Program-made: the position numbers and the translations under genes
Notes under the pieces: generated by a model
Databases searched by the model: none
What the model was told of the DNA's origin: nothing
The model's input: only the letters and a program-made list of their open reading frames with translations
Assembly: GCA_041166385.1 (NCBI GenBank)
Contig: JBEEFW010000022.1
Location: forward strand, 1-64,000
DNA: 64,000 nt
From: DASUCS01 sp041166385
GTDB taxonomy: Bacteria > Actinomycetota > Acidimicrobiia > Acidimicrobiales > JACDCH01
Reading direction: 5' to 3'
Shown here: piece after piece, positions 1 through 8,911 of the stretch
How the letters are laid out: each line of letters opens with the position of its first letter
How positions within the stretch are numbered: position 1 is the stretch's first letter

Positions 1-1302
1 GAGGACAAGAAGCGCTACATGCACCACTACAACATGCCGCCCCACGCCAACGGCGAGGTCGGACGAGTGGGCAGCCCGAAGCGTCGCGAGATCGGCCACG
101 GCCTCCTCGCCGAGCGGGCACTGCTTCCCGTCGTTCCGAGCAAGGAAGACTTCCCGTACACGCTGCGCATCGTTTCCGAAGTGCTGGCATCAAACGGCTC
201 CACCTCGATGGGCTCGGTCTGTGGATCGTCCCTCGCGCTGATGGACGCCGGCGTGCCGATCAAGGCACCGGTTGCGGGCATCGCGATGGGTCTCGTGTAC
301 GCCGAAGGCAAGTACACGACCCTCACCGACATCCTCGGTGCGGAAGACGCGTTCGGCGACATGGACTTCAAGGTCGCCGGCACCGCAGACTTCGTCACCG
401 CGTTGCAGCTCGACACGAAGATCGACGGCCTCCCGGCCGACGTTCTCGCCAAGGCGCTGCAGCAGGCCTACGAAGCCCGCATGCAGATCCTCGAGGTGAT
501 GAACAAGGCCATCGCCGAGCCTCGTCCCGAGGTCGGAGCGACGGCGCCGAAGATCATCAGCTTCGAGATCCCGATGGACAAGATCGGCGAGGTCATCGGG
601 CCCAAGGGCAAGGTCATCAACGCCATCCAGCAGGAGACCGGCGCCGATATCTCCGTCGACGACGATGGCTCAGTTGGTCGAGTCAGCATCGGCTCGAAGG
701 ACGGCGAAAAGGTCGAAGAGGCCAAGCGCCAGATCCAGCTGATCCTCAACCCGCCGACGGCCGAAGTCGGTGCCGTCTACCCGGGCAAGGTTGTCAACAT
801 CACCAAGTTCGGTGCGTTCGTCAACATCCTTCCGGGGCGCGACGGTCTGCTGCACATCTCCAAGATGGGCGGCGGCAAGCGCATCGACCGCGTCGAAGAC
901 GTGCTCGAGCTCGGTGACGACATCGACGTGCGCGTCGACGACGTCGACCCGCAGGGCAAGGTGTCGCTCAGCCCCGTCACGCCACTCGGTGGCGGCGAAG
1001 GTGGCAATGGCGACGCCGCGCCGAGCGACCGTGGTGGCCGCGGCGATCGTGGTGACCGAGGTGACCGACCCGAGCGGAGCGATCGTGGCCCGCGTCGCGA
1101 GCGCAGCGACTCCCCGAGCACATCGGTGTCGGGTGCCGAGGTCGTGTCGTTCGAAGAGTCCTTCGACGCCGAGCTCCGTCAGGAGTTCGGTGATCTCGGT
1201 CCCGCCGAAGCCGCCCCCAGCGGCGACCGGGGTGGCGACCGAGGACGTGGTGGACGAGGTGGTGGCGACCGAGGCCGCGGTGGCCGCGGTGGCCGTCGCT
1301 GA
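1..1302 (+). CDS. pnp: Polynucleotide phosphorylase, C-terminal part (5' end outside window)
   Basis: This is the 3' part of a phosphorolytic 3'-5' exoribonuclease that acts in RNA turnover. The frame is open from base 1, so the N-terminal half lies upstream, and 433 residues are visible. The second RNase PH-like core comes first (visible residues 1 to about 170, starting in the RYMHHYN segment). A KH domain follows, with the GxxG loop in VIGPKGK near visible residue 199, then an S1 domain at about 258-325. The last 100 or so residues are an extra tail rich in Arg, Gly and Asp, ending in RGG-type repeats; typical PNPases have a shorter end. Such tails often bind RNA, but here that is inference. 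The M16 peptidase gene starts on the base after its stop codon. Confidence 0.97.
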   Translation, partial: EDKKRYMHHYNMPPHANGEVGRVGSPKRREIGHGLLAERALLPVVPSKEDFPYTLRIVSEVLASNGSTSMGSVCGSSLALMDAGVPIKAPVAGIAMGLVYAEGKYTTLTDILGAEDAFGDMDFKVAGTADFVTALQLDTKIDGLPADVLAKALQQAYEARMQILEVMNKAIAEPRPEVGATAPKIISFEIPMDKIGEVIGPKGKVINAIQQETGADISVDDDGSVGRVSIGSKDGEKVEEAKRQIQLILNPPTAEVGAVYPGKVVNITKFGAFVNILPGRDGLLHISKMGGGKRIDRVEDVLELGDDIDVRVDDVDPQGKVSLSPVTPLGGGEGGNGDAAPSDRGGRGDRGDRGDRPERSDRGPRRERSDSPSTSVSGAEVVSFEESFDAELRQEFGDLGPAEAAPSGDRGGDRGRGGRGGGDRGRGGRGGRR

Positions 1303-2568
1303 TTGGCCCCGTTGACTGAACCCGACGTCCGGCGTACTCGCCTGGCCAACGGCATCCGCGTCGTCACTGAGCGGATGCCCGACGCCCGGTCGGTCACGAC
1401 CGGATTCTGGGTTGCGGTAGGAGGACGTGACGAGCCGGCCGAACTGGCCGGTGCGTCGCACTTCCTCGAGCATCTCGTGTTCAAGGGCAGCGAGCAGCAG
1501 AACGCCCGCGAGATCGCGGAGTCTGTCGACGCGCTCGGCGGGGAGATGAACGCGTTCACGTCCCGCGAGCACACCGCGTACTACACGCGGCTTCCCGCTG
1601 ATGAGTTGTCGTTCGGGCTCGACCTGCTCACGACGGTGCTCGCGCAACCTGCGCTTCGTCCGCACGAGATCGATGCCGAGCGCGACGTGATTCTCGAAGA
1701 GCTCGCGATGTCGGAGGACACGCCCGACGACAAGGTGCATTCGCTTCTCGCGGCCGCGCTCTTCCCTGATCATCCGCTCGGACGCGAGGTGCTGGGCGAC
1801 GAGGCCACGGTTGCCGCTCTCACCCGCGACGAGATCAACACGTTCTTCAGCACGCACTACCGGCCGGCGAACGTCGTGATCGCCGCAGCTGGCCGGCTCG
1901 AGCACGAAGACGTCGTTGCCGGCGTCGAGCACTTCCTCGAGGGCGTCGACATGGGATCCGCGCCGAAGCGCACCCAACCGGTCGAGCCGCCGACACCGCT
2001 GGCCGTCGAGCATCGGCCGACGGAGCAAGCGCACGTCACGATCGGCTGGCGGGCGATCGATCAGCGCGACCCCGATCGCTTCGCACTCGCCGTCGCCAAT
2101 CAAGCATTCGGCGGGGGACTGTCAAGCCGGCTGTTCCAGGAGATCCGCGAAGAACGAGGACTGGTCTACAGCGTGTACTCCGCGGCGTCGCTGTACACCG
2201 ACAGCGGCCTGTTCATGATCTACGCGGGCACCGCGCCGTCGAAGGTCGACGAGGTCCTCGGTCTCGTCGACGCCGAGATCGACAAGCTCGTCGACTCCGG
2301 CATCACCGAACGTGAGTTGCGAGTTGCGTCCGGCTACCTGGTCGGCGCGTTGCTACTGAATCTGGAGGACAGCGGCAGCCGGATGGGCCGGCTCGCTCGT
2401 GGCGAACTCGCCGCAGGCGAAGCGTTGACCGTCGACGAGCAGGTCGAGGCGATCCGTGCGGTCACACTCGACGATGCGCATCGCGTGATGCAGAAGTTGT
2501 TGAGCGGGCCGCGGTCGTTGGCGGCCGTCGGGCCGTTCGACGAAGCGGCCTTCAGCGCTCGTACGTAA
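1303..2568 (+). CDS. M16 family zinc peptidase (mitochondrial processing peptidase-like)
   Basis: A 421-residue M16 metallopeptidase. The inverted zinc motif HFLEH lies at residues 53-57 and the third ligand Glu133 is 76 residues after His57, the standard M16 spacing. The C-terminal half carries the FQEIREERGLVYSVYS segment typical of the subunit with the R/Y substrate-binding pair. The start is a TTG placed directly after the pnp stop codon, so translation is probably coupled to pnp. A pnp-M16 pair is a classic arrangement in Firmicutes and actinobacteria. The physiological substrate in bacteria of this type is unknown. The gene ends in a 17-bp convergent overlap with the next gene on the minus strand. 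Confidence 0.95.
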   Translation: MAPLTEPDVRRTRLANGIRVVTERMPDARSVTTGFWVAVGGRDEPAELAGASHFLEHLVFKGSEQQNAREIAESVDALGGEMNAFTSREHTAYYTRLPADELSFGLDLLTTVLAQPALRPHEIDAERDVILEELAMSEDTPDDKVHSLLAAALFPDHPLGREVLGDEATVAALTRDEINTFFSTHYRPANVVIAAAGRLEHEDVVAGVEHFLEGVDMGSAPKRTQPVEPPTPLAVEHRPTEQAHVTIGWRAIDQRDPDRFALAVANQAFGGGLSSRLFQEIREERGLVYSVYSAASLYTDSGLFMIYAGTAPSKVDEVLGLVDAEIDKLVDSGITERELRVASGYLVGALLLNLEDSGSRMGRLARGELAAGEALTVDEQVEAIRAVTLDDAHRVMQKLLSGPRSLAAVGPFDEAAFSART

Positions 2569-3205
2569 CCGCGTCGCCGATCTGCGTGCTCGGATCGGCG
2601 GGCTGTTCTCCTCGTTCGATCACGAGGGCGTCGCCGATCTGCACATCGTCAGGTGACACCGGAGAGTTGTGCGTTGTGGGAGCCGGAGGCGGCGGAGGGG
2701 TTTCGTCTGCAGCGGCAGCAGGCGGAGTGCTCGCGACGATCGCGGTGGTCACTGGAACTTCCTCGTGCACCGAGGAGACCACGACGGGCGTCGCTGGGCG
2801 GGGGCTGGCGGACACGTTCGGGGCGCCGACGAGGGCGATGCTGCCGAGCGCAGCCGCGAACGCGGCGGCGAAGGCGTGGTGGCGGCGGATTCTCCTGTGG
2901 ACGTCAGCGGCGTCTTTGGCGCTGACGCCCAGCAGGTTGGCGAGGTGCACCTCGAGGTCCGAATCGGTCAGGTCGAGGATCTCTGCGAGCACGACCACGT
3001 CGTCGTGTCGTACCTCGATTCCAGAACCGATCGGAGTGCCCCGAACTTCGGCGACCAGCGCCAAGTAGCTGCGCAGCATGGCTTCGTTGCCCACTGCAGA
3101 ATCCGGTACTGCGGTCGAGCGATTGCCGATCGACAACTGCATCGAGTCACGATCGAACGTGACGGGTTGGCGAGTGTCCAACGTTGTCTCCCCAAGATCG
3201 CCCAC
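2552..3205 (-). CDS. Uncharacterised single-pass membrane protein with Pro-rich tail
   Basis: I do not recognise a family for this 217-residue protein. Residues 1-100 look soluble and helical, with a leucine/aspartate-rich segment (VVLAEILDLTDSDLEVHLANL). A hydrophobic alanine-rich stretch at about 108-128 could span the membrane. It is followed by a Pro/Thr/Ala-rich linker with a run of prolines. The end contains two diverged copies of a short unit (IGDALVIERG and IGDAVTYER). The topology suggests a cytoplasmic N-terminal domain and an extracytoplasmic tail. It converges with the M16 gene, overlapping by 17 bp, and is divergent from dapB with only 59 bp between the two start codons. Function unknown. 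Confidence 0.75.
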   Translation of the reverse strand: MGDLGETTLDTRQPVTFDRDSMQLSIGNRSTAVPDSAVGNEAMLRSYLALVAEVRGTPIGSGIEVRHDDVVVLAEILDLTDSDLEVHLANLLGVSAKDAADVHRRIRRHHAFAAAFAAALGSIALVGAPNVSASPRPATPVVVSSVHEEVPVTTAIVASTPPAAAADETPPPPPAPTTHNSPVSPDDVQIGDALVIERGEQPADPSTQIGDAVTYER

Positions 3206-3264
3206 GGAGTGGTTGTCGGCAAAGTTCCGAAAAACCTTGAGCCTCGTGCCGTACGTTGACGGCC

Positions 3265-4029
3265 ATGGCGATCAGGGTCGGCGTGTTCGGAGCAGGTGGA
3301 CGGATGGGCGCCACGGTGTGCGAAGCGGTCGCCGGCGATCCGGCACTCGAACTCGTGGCGGGGATCGACCCGGCCCACGCCGGCGAGACCGTCGAGGGCA
3401 TCACGATCGTCGCCGATCCCAGTGACATCAAGGGTGACGTCGATGTCGTCATCGACTTCACCCAGGTCGAAGCGGCCCGCGGCAACCTGCAGTGGGCGGC
3501 CGAGCAGGGCGTGCATGCCGTCGTGGGCACCAGCGGGTTCGACGAGGCTGATCACGAACGGCTCCGCGGCGCCTTCAATCGCAGCAACTGTGTGATCGCC
3601 CCGAACTTCGCAATTGGGGCCGTGCTGATGATCGTCTTCGCCGAACGGGCGGCGCCGTTCTTCGAGACCGCCGAGGTCGTCGAGATGCACCACGACGCGA
3701 AACGGGATGCACCGTCGGGCACGGCGATGCACACGGCCGAGCGCATCGCGGCGGCGTCGAGCGACTGGGCGGCCGACCCGACCGAGCTGGTGGTGGCCGA
3801 CGGCGCGCGCGGCGCCACGGCCGCGGGCGGCATCCACGTCCATGCGTTGCGCGTGCGCGGCATGGTGGCCTCGCAGGAAGTGATCCTCGGCACGCAAGGT
3901 CAGGCGCTCACCATCCGGCACGACACGTACGACCGGTCGAGCTTCATGCCGGGCGTATTGCTCGCCGCCAAGGCCGTAGCCGACAAGCCCGGCGTCACGA
4001 TCGGGTTGGACAAGCTCCTCGATCTCTGA
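3265..4029 (+). CDS. dapB: 4-hydroxy-tetrahydrodipicolinate reductase
   Basis: DapB reduces 4-hydroxy-tetrahydrodipicolinate with NAD(P)H, the second committed step of diaminopimelate/lysine synthesis. The protein has 254 residues. The N-terminal Rossmann motif VFGAGGRMG lies at residues 7-15. The catalytic histidine pair and the Lys of the substrate pocket lie in EMHHDAKRDAPSGT at about residues 140-153. I chose the ATG at 3265 over a TTG at 3256. It gives the normal family N-terminus and sits 7 nt after a TACGTT -10-like box, with no Shine-Dalgarno, which suggests leaderless expression. The partner dapA is 12 kb away, and the other dap genes of the succinylase route are also in this window. 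Confidence 0.97.
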   Translation: MAIRVGVFGAGGRMGATVCEAVAGDPALELVAGIDPAHAGETVEGITIVADPSDIKGDVDVVIDFTQVEAARGNLQWAAEQGVHAVVGTSGFDEADHERLRGAFNRSNCVIAPNFAIGAVLMIVFAERAAPFFETAEVVEMHHDAKRDAPSGTAMHTAERIAAASSDWAADPTELVVADGARGATAAGGIHVHALRVRGMVASQEVILGTQGQALTIRHDTYDRSSFMPGVLLAAKAVADKPGVTIGLDKLLDL

Positions 4030-4037
4030 TTCCGAAC

Positions 4038-4083
4038 TTGCCCGGGCAAACGGCGTCACTCTGTGACGTGTTTTGCCCGGGCA
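4038..4083 (+). repeat. Nested palindromic repeat, copy 1 of 3
   Basis: This copy carries the 12-nt self-complementary block TTGCCCGGGCAA at each end (the right end reads TTGCCCGGGCAG). In the middle is the hairpin CGTCACTCTGTGACG (6-bp stem, TCT loop). The whole unit can also fold into one long stem. It lies between the convergent dapB and SDR genes, where it could act as a two-way terminator. Copies 2 and 3 at 32035 and 33051 are nearly identical and in the same orientation, judged by the asymmetric TCT loop. That is beyond what an ordinary terminator would need. Confidence 0.9.
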
Positions 4084-4084
4084 G

Positions 4085-4828
4085 TCAGAGGTTTCGGTGG
4101 ACCATCGTTGCTCTCGCTTGGTCGCGGGGGCGGACGACGAGCTGGTCGATGTCGACGTGGCTCGGCCGTGTTGCGACCCACGCGATGCAGTCGGCGATGT
4201 CATCGGCGGTGAGTGGCGTCATGCCCGCGTACACCTTGGCCGCCTGGGCCTCGTCGCCGCCGAAGCGCACGACGGAGAACTCGGTCTCGACCATGCCCGG
4301 ATCGATCTCGCTGACTCGCACGGGCTGACCGAGCAGCTCCATGCGGAGCACGTCCATCACCGCGCGCACTGCATGCTTCGCCGCGTTGTAACCCGCGCCG
4401 CCTGGATAGGGCTCGATGGCCGCGATCGATCCGATGGTGATCACGTGCCCGTCGCCTGACGCGATCAGTTTCGGCAAGAGCGCCTTCGTCATCCGCATCA
4501 CGCCGAGGACGTTGGAGTCGTACATCCAGCGCCATTGCTCCTCGTCCGCTTCGGCAACTGCGTCGCGTCCGAGCGCACCGCCGGCATTGTTCACCAGCAG
4601 CCGGCAGTCGCTGATCTCTGCACAGAACGCAACGACGGACTCCGGGTCGGTGACGTCGAGTGACAGCACACGTGCCGAACCACCGATAGATGCCGCCACC
4701 TCCTGCAACTTGTCGACTCGACGGGCCCCGAGCACCACGTCGAACCCTTCTGAGGCAAGCCGCGCCGCGGCGGCCGCGCCGATGCCACTCGACGCCCCGG
4801 TGACGACGGCGACACCTCGAGTGCTCAA
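4085..4828 (-). CDS. Short-chain dehydrogenase/reductase (YdfG-like)
   Basis: A 247-residue NAD(P)-dependent SDR of the classical type. The dinucleotide-binding motif TGASSGIG is at residues 10-17, the NNAG motif is near residue 82, and the catalytic YNAAK is near residue 146 with an upstream Ser in the TIGSIAA segment. The sequence most resembles the YdfG group that oxidises serine or 3-hydroxy acids, but the substrate cannot be fixed from sequence. The start is a TTG overlapping the stop codon of the upstream DedA-like gene by 4 bp, so the two are probably translationally coupled. It ends beside repeat copy 1, convergent with dapB. Confidence 0.9.
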   Translation of the reverse strand: MSTRGVAVVTGASSGIGAAAAARLASEGFDVVLGARRVDKLQEVAASIGGSARVLSLDVTDPESVVAFCAEISDCRLLVNNAGGALGRDAVAEADEEQWRWMYDSNVLGVMRMTKALLPKLIASGDGHVITIGSIAAIEPYPGGAGYNAAKHAVRAVMDVLRMELLGQPVRVSEIDPGMVETEFSVVRFGGDEAQAAKVYAGMTPLTADDIADCIAWVATRPSHVDIDQLVVRPRDQARATMVHRNL

Positions 4829-5547
4829 CTCGCGTCCTCGTCGTCGGAGACACCGAGTTCTTCGTCGAGGTGGGTCAATGCCTCGATCTCGGTGCCGCCC
4901 TGACGGCGCTCGTTCCAGATCGTGAACACCACGAGCAGGACCGACAGGATGAGAAGCGGCACGCGGTAATCGCGGATGAACTCGACCACTCGCTGGATGG
5001 GCTCGTCGAAGATGTCACCGGTGACCCGCAGCGCGTACAGCCGCACGATGGTCCCGCTGATGTTGAGCACGAAGAACACCGGAATCGACATGCCAGATGC
5101 ACCGGCGAACAAGCAGATGAAGTTGTTGGGGGCAAAGAACACCAGCGGGTAGGCGGCAATCGAGAAGACGTGTTCGGCCGACCGCATCAACTTGCCGTAC
5201 GTCGGGGCCTTGCCCTCCATCCACCGCACGGCGGCGTCCCCGTAGATGTAGCCGAGCATGTAGAAGAGCGGGTCGGAGAGCAGCAGTCGGAGTGTCCCGA
5301 CGATGTAATACGGCGCCGCGTCGACGTAGTTCGTGACTAGTAGAAGGTTGCGATTGCGGGCGTTCAGCGCGATGAGCCACACCGGGTGGTGGTCGACGAG
5401 ATACGCGGCCGTCGCGTCGCCGATCCACCCGCAGATGACGAGGATGATGATCGGCGTGACGATGAGCGTCACCGTCCGGCGACTCGGACGGTTGTGGGGC
5501 TCCTCGGTTGGGCTGTCGTCGTCCTCGCGCCGATCCAAGGTGAGCAT
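4825..5547 (-). CDS. DedA/VTT-like integral membrane protein
   Basis: A 240-residue polytopic membrane protein. Hydrophobic segments lie at about residues 28-48, 70-95, 125-150 and 160-180, with a further one near 205-222. The pattern of a GYIYGD segment followed later by FFAPNNFICLFAGASGM and a long helix resembles the DedA/VTT fold, whose members move lipids or polyisoprenyl phosphates across the membrane. The usual Arg of the F-x-R-x-P segment is not evident, so the assignment is tentative. The ATG at 5547 was chosen because the longer open frame would run into the divergent acyl-CoA synthetase gene. It forms a two-gene operon with the downstream SDR. Confidence 0.7.
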   Translation of the reverse strand: MLTLDRREDDDSPTEEPHNRPSRRTVTLIVTPIIILVICGWIGDATAAYLVDHHPVWLIALNARNRNLLLVTNYVDAAPYYIVGTLRLLLSDPLFYMLGYIYGDAAVRWMEGKAPTYGKLMRSAEHVFSIAAYPLVFFAPNNFICLFAGASGMSIPVFFVLNISGTIVRLYALRVTGDIFDEPIQRVVEFIRDYRVPLLILSVLLVVFTIWNERRQGGTEIEALTHLDEELGVSDDEDAS

Positions 5548-5595
5548 TCTTCCACTACCGTCGCGGCCGCCACGCGTCACACGAAGGGGGCTCCG

Positions 5596-7227
5596 ATGCA
5601 GGGCTTGATGCAGGACTACCCACTCACGTTGCCGCATTTCTTCGATCGGGCGAAGTACCTGTTCCCCGAGAAGGAGATCGTGACCGCGACGGCTGCTGGT
5701 CCCGAGCGCACGACCTACGGCGACTGGGCCGAGCGCACGCAACGGCTCGGCGGCGTGTTCGACGACCTCGGCATCTCCGAGGACGGGCGGATCGGCACCT
5801 TCGGCTGGAACACGGCCCGGCATCTCGAGCTGTACTTCGCCGCCCCCTGCACCGGCCGCGTCCTGCACACGCTGAACATCCGCCTGTTCCCCGAGCAGCT
5901 CACGTACATCGTGAACCACGCCGAGGACGAGGTCATCTTCGTCGACCGGTCGCTGCTCGGGCTGCTGTGGCCGCTGGTCCACACCTTCGAGACCGTGCGG
6001 CACTTCGTCGTCATGGACGATGGCAAGGGCGACGTGCCGTCACCCGACGGCGGCCGCCCGATTCACGACTACGAAGACCTCCTCTCGAGTGCGGATACCG
6101 TGGACTTCGCTGTCGAAGACGAGAACCGCGCCGCGTCGATGTGTTACACGAGCGGCACGACCGGCAACCCGAAGGGTGTCGTCTACTCGCATCGGTCCAC
6201 GTTCCTGCACACGATGGGCACCTTGATGTCCAACGGGATCGGCGTGCAGGAGTCCGACACGATCCTCCCGGTGGTGCCGATGTTCCATGCGAACGCGTGG
6301 GGCCTCGCGCACGCCGCTGTCGCGTGCGGCGCCAAGCTCGTGATGCCCGGGCCGGATCTGTCCGCGCCGGCGATCGCCAACCTGATCGAGAAGGAACGCG
6401 TCACGATCGCCGCCGGTGTGCCGACGATCTGGATGGCAGTGCTGCCGGAGTTGAAGGGTCGCGACACGTCGAGTCTGCGAGCGATTCCGTGCGGCGGGTC
6501 GGCGGTGCCGAAGGCCCTGTCCGAGGCCTACCGCGAGCAGACGGGGCTCCCGATCATGCAGGCGTGGGGGATGACCGAGACGAGCCCGGTCGCGTCCGTC
6601 GGCAGGATCAAGTCGTCGCTCGAAGCGAAGCTCACCGACGAGGAGAAGATCGATCTCCGTACGACGGTCGGGCAGATCGCGCTCGGTGTCGAGTTCCGCG
6701 TCGTCGATCCGATCACGCTCGAACGCAAGCCATGGGACGGCGAGACCTCCGGCGAGTTACAGGTGCGCGGTCCGTGGATCGCTCGCACGTACTACAACGA
6801 TGATCGAGCGGCCGAGTCGTTCACCGAGGACGGTTGGTTGAAGACGGGCGACATGGCCGTCGTCACCTCCGACGCCTACATCCGCCTCGTCGATCGCACG
6901 AAAGACGTGATCAAGTCCGGCGGCGAGTGGATCTCGTCCGTCGATCTCGAGAACGCGATCATGGGACACCCGAGCGTGGCGGAAGCGGCCGTGATCGGCG
7001 TGCCGCACCCGAAGTGGTCAGAGCGTCCGCTCGCGTGCGTCGTCGTGAAGCCGGGGGAGGAGCTCTCGAAGGAAGAGCTGCTCGAGTGGCTCACCGACAA
7101 GGTGGCGAAGTGGTGGCTGCCCGACGACGTCGTGTTCATCGACGAAGTGCCGAAGACCAGCGTCGGCAAGTTCTCCAAGAAGGATCTGCGCGGCAAGTTC
7201 GAGGGCTACGAACTCCCCACCGCGTGA
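5596..7227 (+). CDS. Acyl-CoA synthetase (AMP-forming fatty-acid-CoA ligase)
   Basis: A 543-residue ANL-superfamily enzyme that activates a carboxylic acid, probably a medium- or long-chain fatty acid, to its acyl-CoA through an acyl-AMP. The P-loop YTSGTTGNPKG is at residues 184-194, the GWLKTGDMA motif and the DRTKDVIKSGGEWIS hinge follow, and the C-terminal catalytic Lys is in TSVGKFSKKDL near residue 524. The SGGEWIS hinge is typical of CoA ligases, unlike the three FAAL-like enzymes at 23.5-28.4 kb. The ATG at 5596 follows a clear AAGGGGG ribosome binding site by 5 nt. It overlaps the next SDR by 4 bp (GTGA), so the two form an operon. Confidence 0.93.
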   Translation: MQGLMQDYPLTLPHFFDRAKYLFPEKEIVTATAAGPERTTYGDWAERTQRLGGVFDDLGISEDGRIGTFGWNTARHLELYFAAPCTGRVLHTLNIRLFPEQLTYIVNHAEDEVIFVDRSLLGLLWPLVHTFETVRHFVVMDDGKGDVPSPDGGRPIHDYEDLLSSADTVDFAVEDENRAASMCYTSGTTGNPKGVVYSHRSTFLHTMGTLMSNGIGVQESDTILPVVPMFHANAWGLAHAAVACGAKLVMPGPDLSAPAIANLIEKERVTIAAGVPTIWMAVLPELKGRDTSSLRAIPCGGSAVPKALSEAYREQTGLPIMQAWGMTETSPVASVGRIKSSLEAKLTDEEKIDLRTTVGQIALGVEFRVVDPITLERKPWDGETSGELQVRGPWIARTYYNDDRAAESFTEDGWLKTGDMAVVTSDAYIRLVDRTKDVIKSGGEWISSVDLENAIMGHPSVAEAAVIGVPHPKWSERPLACVVVKPGEELSKEELLEWLTDKVAKWWLPDDVVFIDEVPKTSVGKFSKKDLRGKFEGYELPTA

Positions 7228-8057
7228 CCGTCGTCGTCACCGGGTCGGCATCGGGTATCGGCGCGGCCACGCGCGCTCGTTTCGAGGCTGACGGACACCG
7301 CGTCATCGGCGTCGATGTACGCGATGCAGACGTGATTGCCGACCTGTCGACTCCGGAGGGCCGGGCAGGCGCGATTGGAGGCGTCACCGCGCTGGTCGAC
7401 GGTGCACTCGACGGTCTCGTGACGTGTGCTGGTCTCGGACCGATTCCGTCGCGGCCTGGCTCCGCGATCGTTGCCGTGAACTACTTCGGAACGATCGCGC
7501 TGCTGGATGGTCTGCGCCCGCTGCTCGCCGGGGGCGCGCCAGCGGCCGCCGTTGCGATCAGCTCGAACTCGACAACGTGCTCTCCGGGCGTGCCCATTGA
7601 CGTCATCGATGCCTGCCAGCGCGGTGACGAGCCGGCTGCGTGTGCGCGAGCCGACGAGCTCGGCGGCATGGGCGGCGTGTACCCGGCATCCAAGGTCGCG
7701 GTGGCGCGGTGGGTGCGCGCACACGCCGTCACGGAGGAGTGGATCGGCTCCGGCGTCCGCCTGAACGCGATCGCTCCCGGGATGATCGAGACCGCGATGA
7801 TCGCCGAGGGGCGGGCCGACCCGGCCGTTGCGCCGATGCTCGACCTCTTTCCGATCCCCATGGGCCGTCCGGGACGGCCCGACGAGATCGCTGCGGTCGT
7901 CGCCTTCTTGCTGGGCGAGAGCGCCAGCCTGCTCGTCGGCTCGATCGTCTTCGCCGACGGCGGCACCGACGCCTTGCTGCGCACGGACGACTGGCCCGCG
8001 CCGTGGGATCTCGATCTGGGAGCCGTTGCGAAGCGCTTCACCGACTCCAAACCCTGA
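7224..8057 (+). CDS. Short-chain dehydrogenase/reductase (3-alpha-hydroxysteroid dehydrogenase-like)
   Basis: A 277-residue SDR with TGSASGIG near residues 6-13 and the catalytic YPASK at about 153-157. It has a long insertion (about residues 120-150, rich in Cys, Asp and Glu) between the Ser-containing strand and the catalytic Tyr, as in the 3-alpha-hydroxysteroid dehydrogenase/carbonyl reductase group. The GTG start overlaps the acyl-CoA synthetase stop codon (GTGA). Co-translation with that ligase suggests a role in lipid, sterol or xenobiotic acid metabolism. The exact substrate cannot be read from sequence. Confidence 0.88.
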   Translation: MTVVVTGSASGIGAATRARFEADGHRVIGVDVRDADVIADLSTPEGRAGAIGGVTALVDGALDGLVTCAGLGPIPSRPGSAIVAVNYFGTIALLDGLRPLLAGGAPAAAVAISSNSTTCSPGVPIDVIDACQRGDEPAACARADELGGMGGVYPASKVAVARWVRAHAVTEEWIGSGVRLNAIAPGMIETAMIAEGRADPAVAPMLDLFPIPMGRPGRPDEIAAVVAFLLGESASLLVGSIVFADGGTDALLRTDDWPAPWDLDLGAVAKRFTDSKP

Positions 8058-8083
8058 CCGCCCCGCGGCCACAATGGTCGGCA

Positions 8084-8911
8084 GTGAGTCGTTATCGCTT
8101 CGCGTTGCGCCCCAAGTGGCTCCTCTCGCACGTCCTCGTGCTGGCGCTGGTCGTCGTGATGATCAACCTCGGGTTCTGGCAGCTTCGACGGCTCGACGAG
8201 AAGAAGGCGCACAACTCGTCTGTGCGCGCCAACGAGTCGATACCAGTCGCGCCGATCGACTCGCTGTTGCAGCCGAGCGACCCAGCCAGCACGGGCGCGG
8301 CGGTCGCGTTCCGGCGCGTCACGATCACCGGTGAGTACGACCGCGGCAACGAGGTCATCATCCGCGCCCGCAGCCTGAACGAGCGTCCGGGAGTATGGGT
8401 GGCATCGCCGTTGCGACTTTCGAACGGCGCCGCCGTGCTCGTCGTGCGCGGGTTCCTACCGACGCAGGGCACGCCCGAGTTCGTGCCGGCCGATGCCGAG
8501 CCACCGACCGGTCAGGTCACGATCGAAGGGCTCGCGCAAGAGACGCAGACGCGCGGGGTCTTCGGTCCGACGGATCCCAGCGACGGCCGGTTGAGCAACA
8601 TCGCCCGCGTCGACGTCGAGCGGGTTGCGAAGCAGACTCCCTATCCGCTGTACCCGGTGTGGGTGCAGCTGACGAAGTCGCAGCCGCCGCAGCCGGGGCC
8701 ACAGCCCGAGGTGCTGCCCGAGCCGGTGCTCGATGACGGCCCGCACCTCAGCTACGCCATCCAATGGTTCATCTTCTCGACGATCGCGCTCGTCGGCTAT
8801 CCGATGATCCTCCGGCGCTCGGCCCGCAATCGTGGCGAGATCGAAGGCTCGCCCGACGAGGATCCTCCTCCCGTTCTGGCGTCGGCCACTTCGCATATGC
8901 GAAGTACATGA
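8084..8911 (+). CDS. SURF1 family cytochrome c oxidase assembly protein
   Basis: A 275-residue protein with the SURF1 layout. The first membrane helix (about residues 12-34) ends in the GFWQLRRLDEK motif, a long periplasmic domain follows, and the second helix comes near residues 220-240 after HLSYAIQWFIFS. SURF1 proteins help insert haem into the aa3 oxidase. The start is the GTG at 8084. It fits the family N-terminus and lies 8 nt after CACAAT, a possible -10 of a leaderless transcript. A nested hairpin covers its last codons. Confidence 0.9.
   Translation: MSRYRFALRPKWLLSHVLVLALVVVMINLGFWQLRRLDEKKAHNSSVRANESIPVAPIDSLLQPSDPASTGAAVAFRRVTITGEYDRGNEVIIRARSLNERPGVWVASPLRLSNGAAVLVVRGFLPTQGTPEFVPADAEPPTGQVTIEGLAQETQTRGVFGPTDPSDGRLSNIARVDVERVAKQTPYPLYPVWVQLTKSQPPQPGPQPEVLPEPVLDDGPHLSYAIQWFIFSTIALVGYPMILRRSARNRGEIEGSPDEDPPPVLASATSHMRST

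Noticed and set aside
670..2103. A 477-codon open frame antisense to pnp and the M16 gene
   Set aside because: It mirrors well-supported genes on the plus strand, is Arg-rich as expected for antisense of high-GC DNA, and has no recognisable domain.
4038..4459. Small plus-strand frames starting within repeat copy 1
   Set aside because: They run antisense to the SDR gene, start in the palindrome and have no coding signature.
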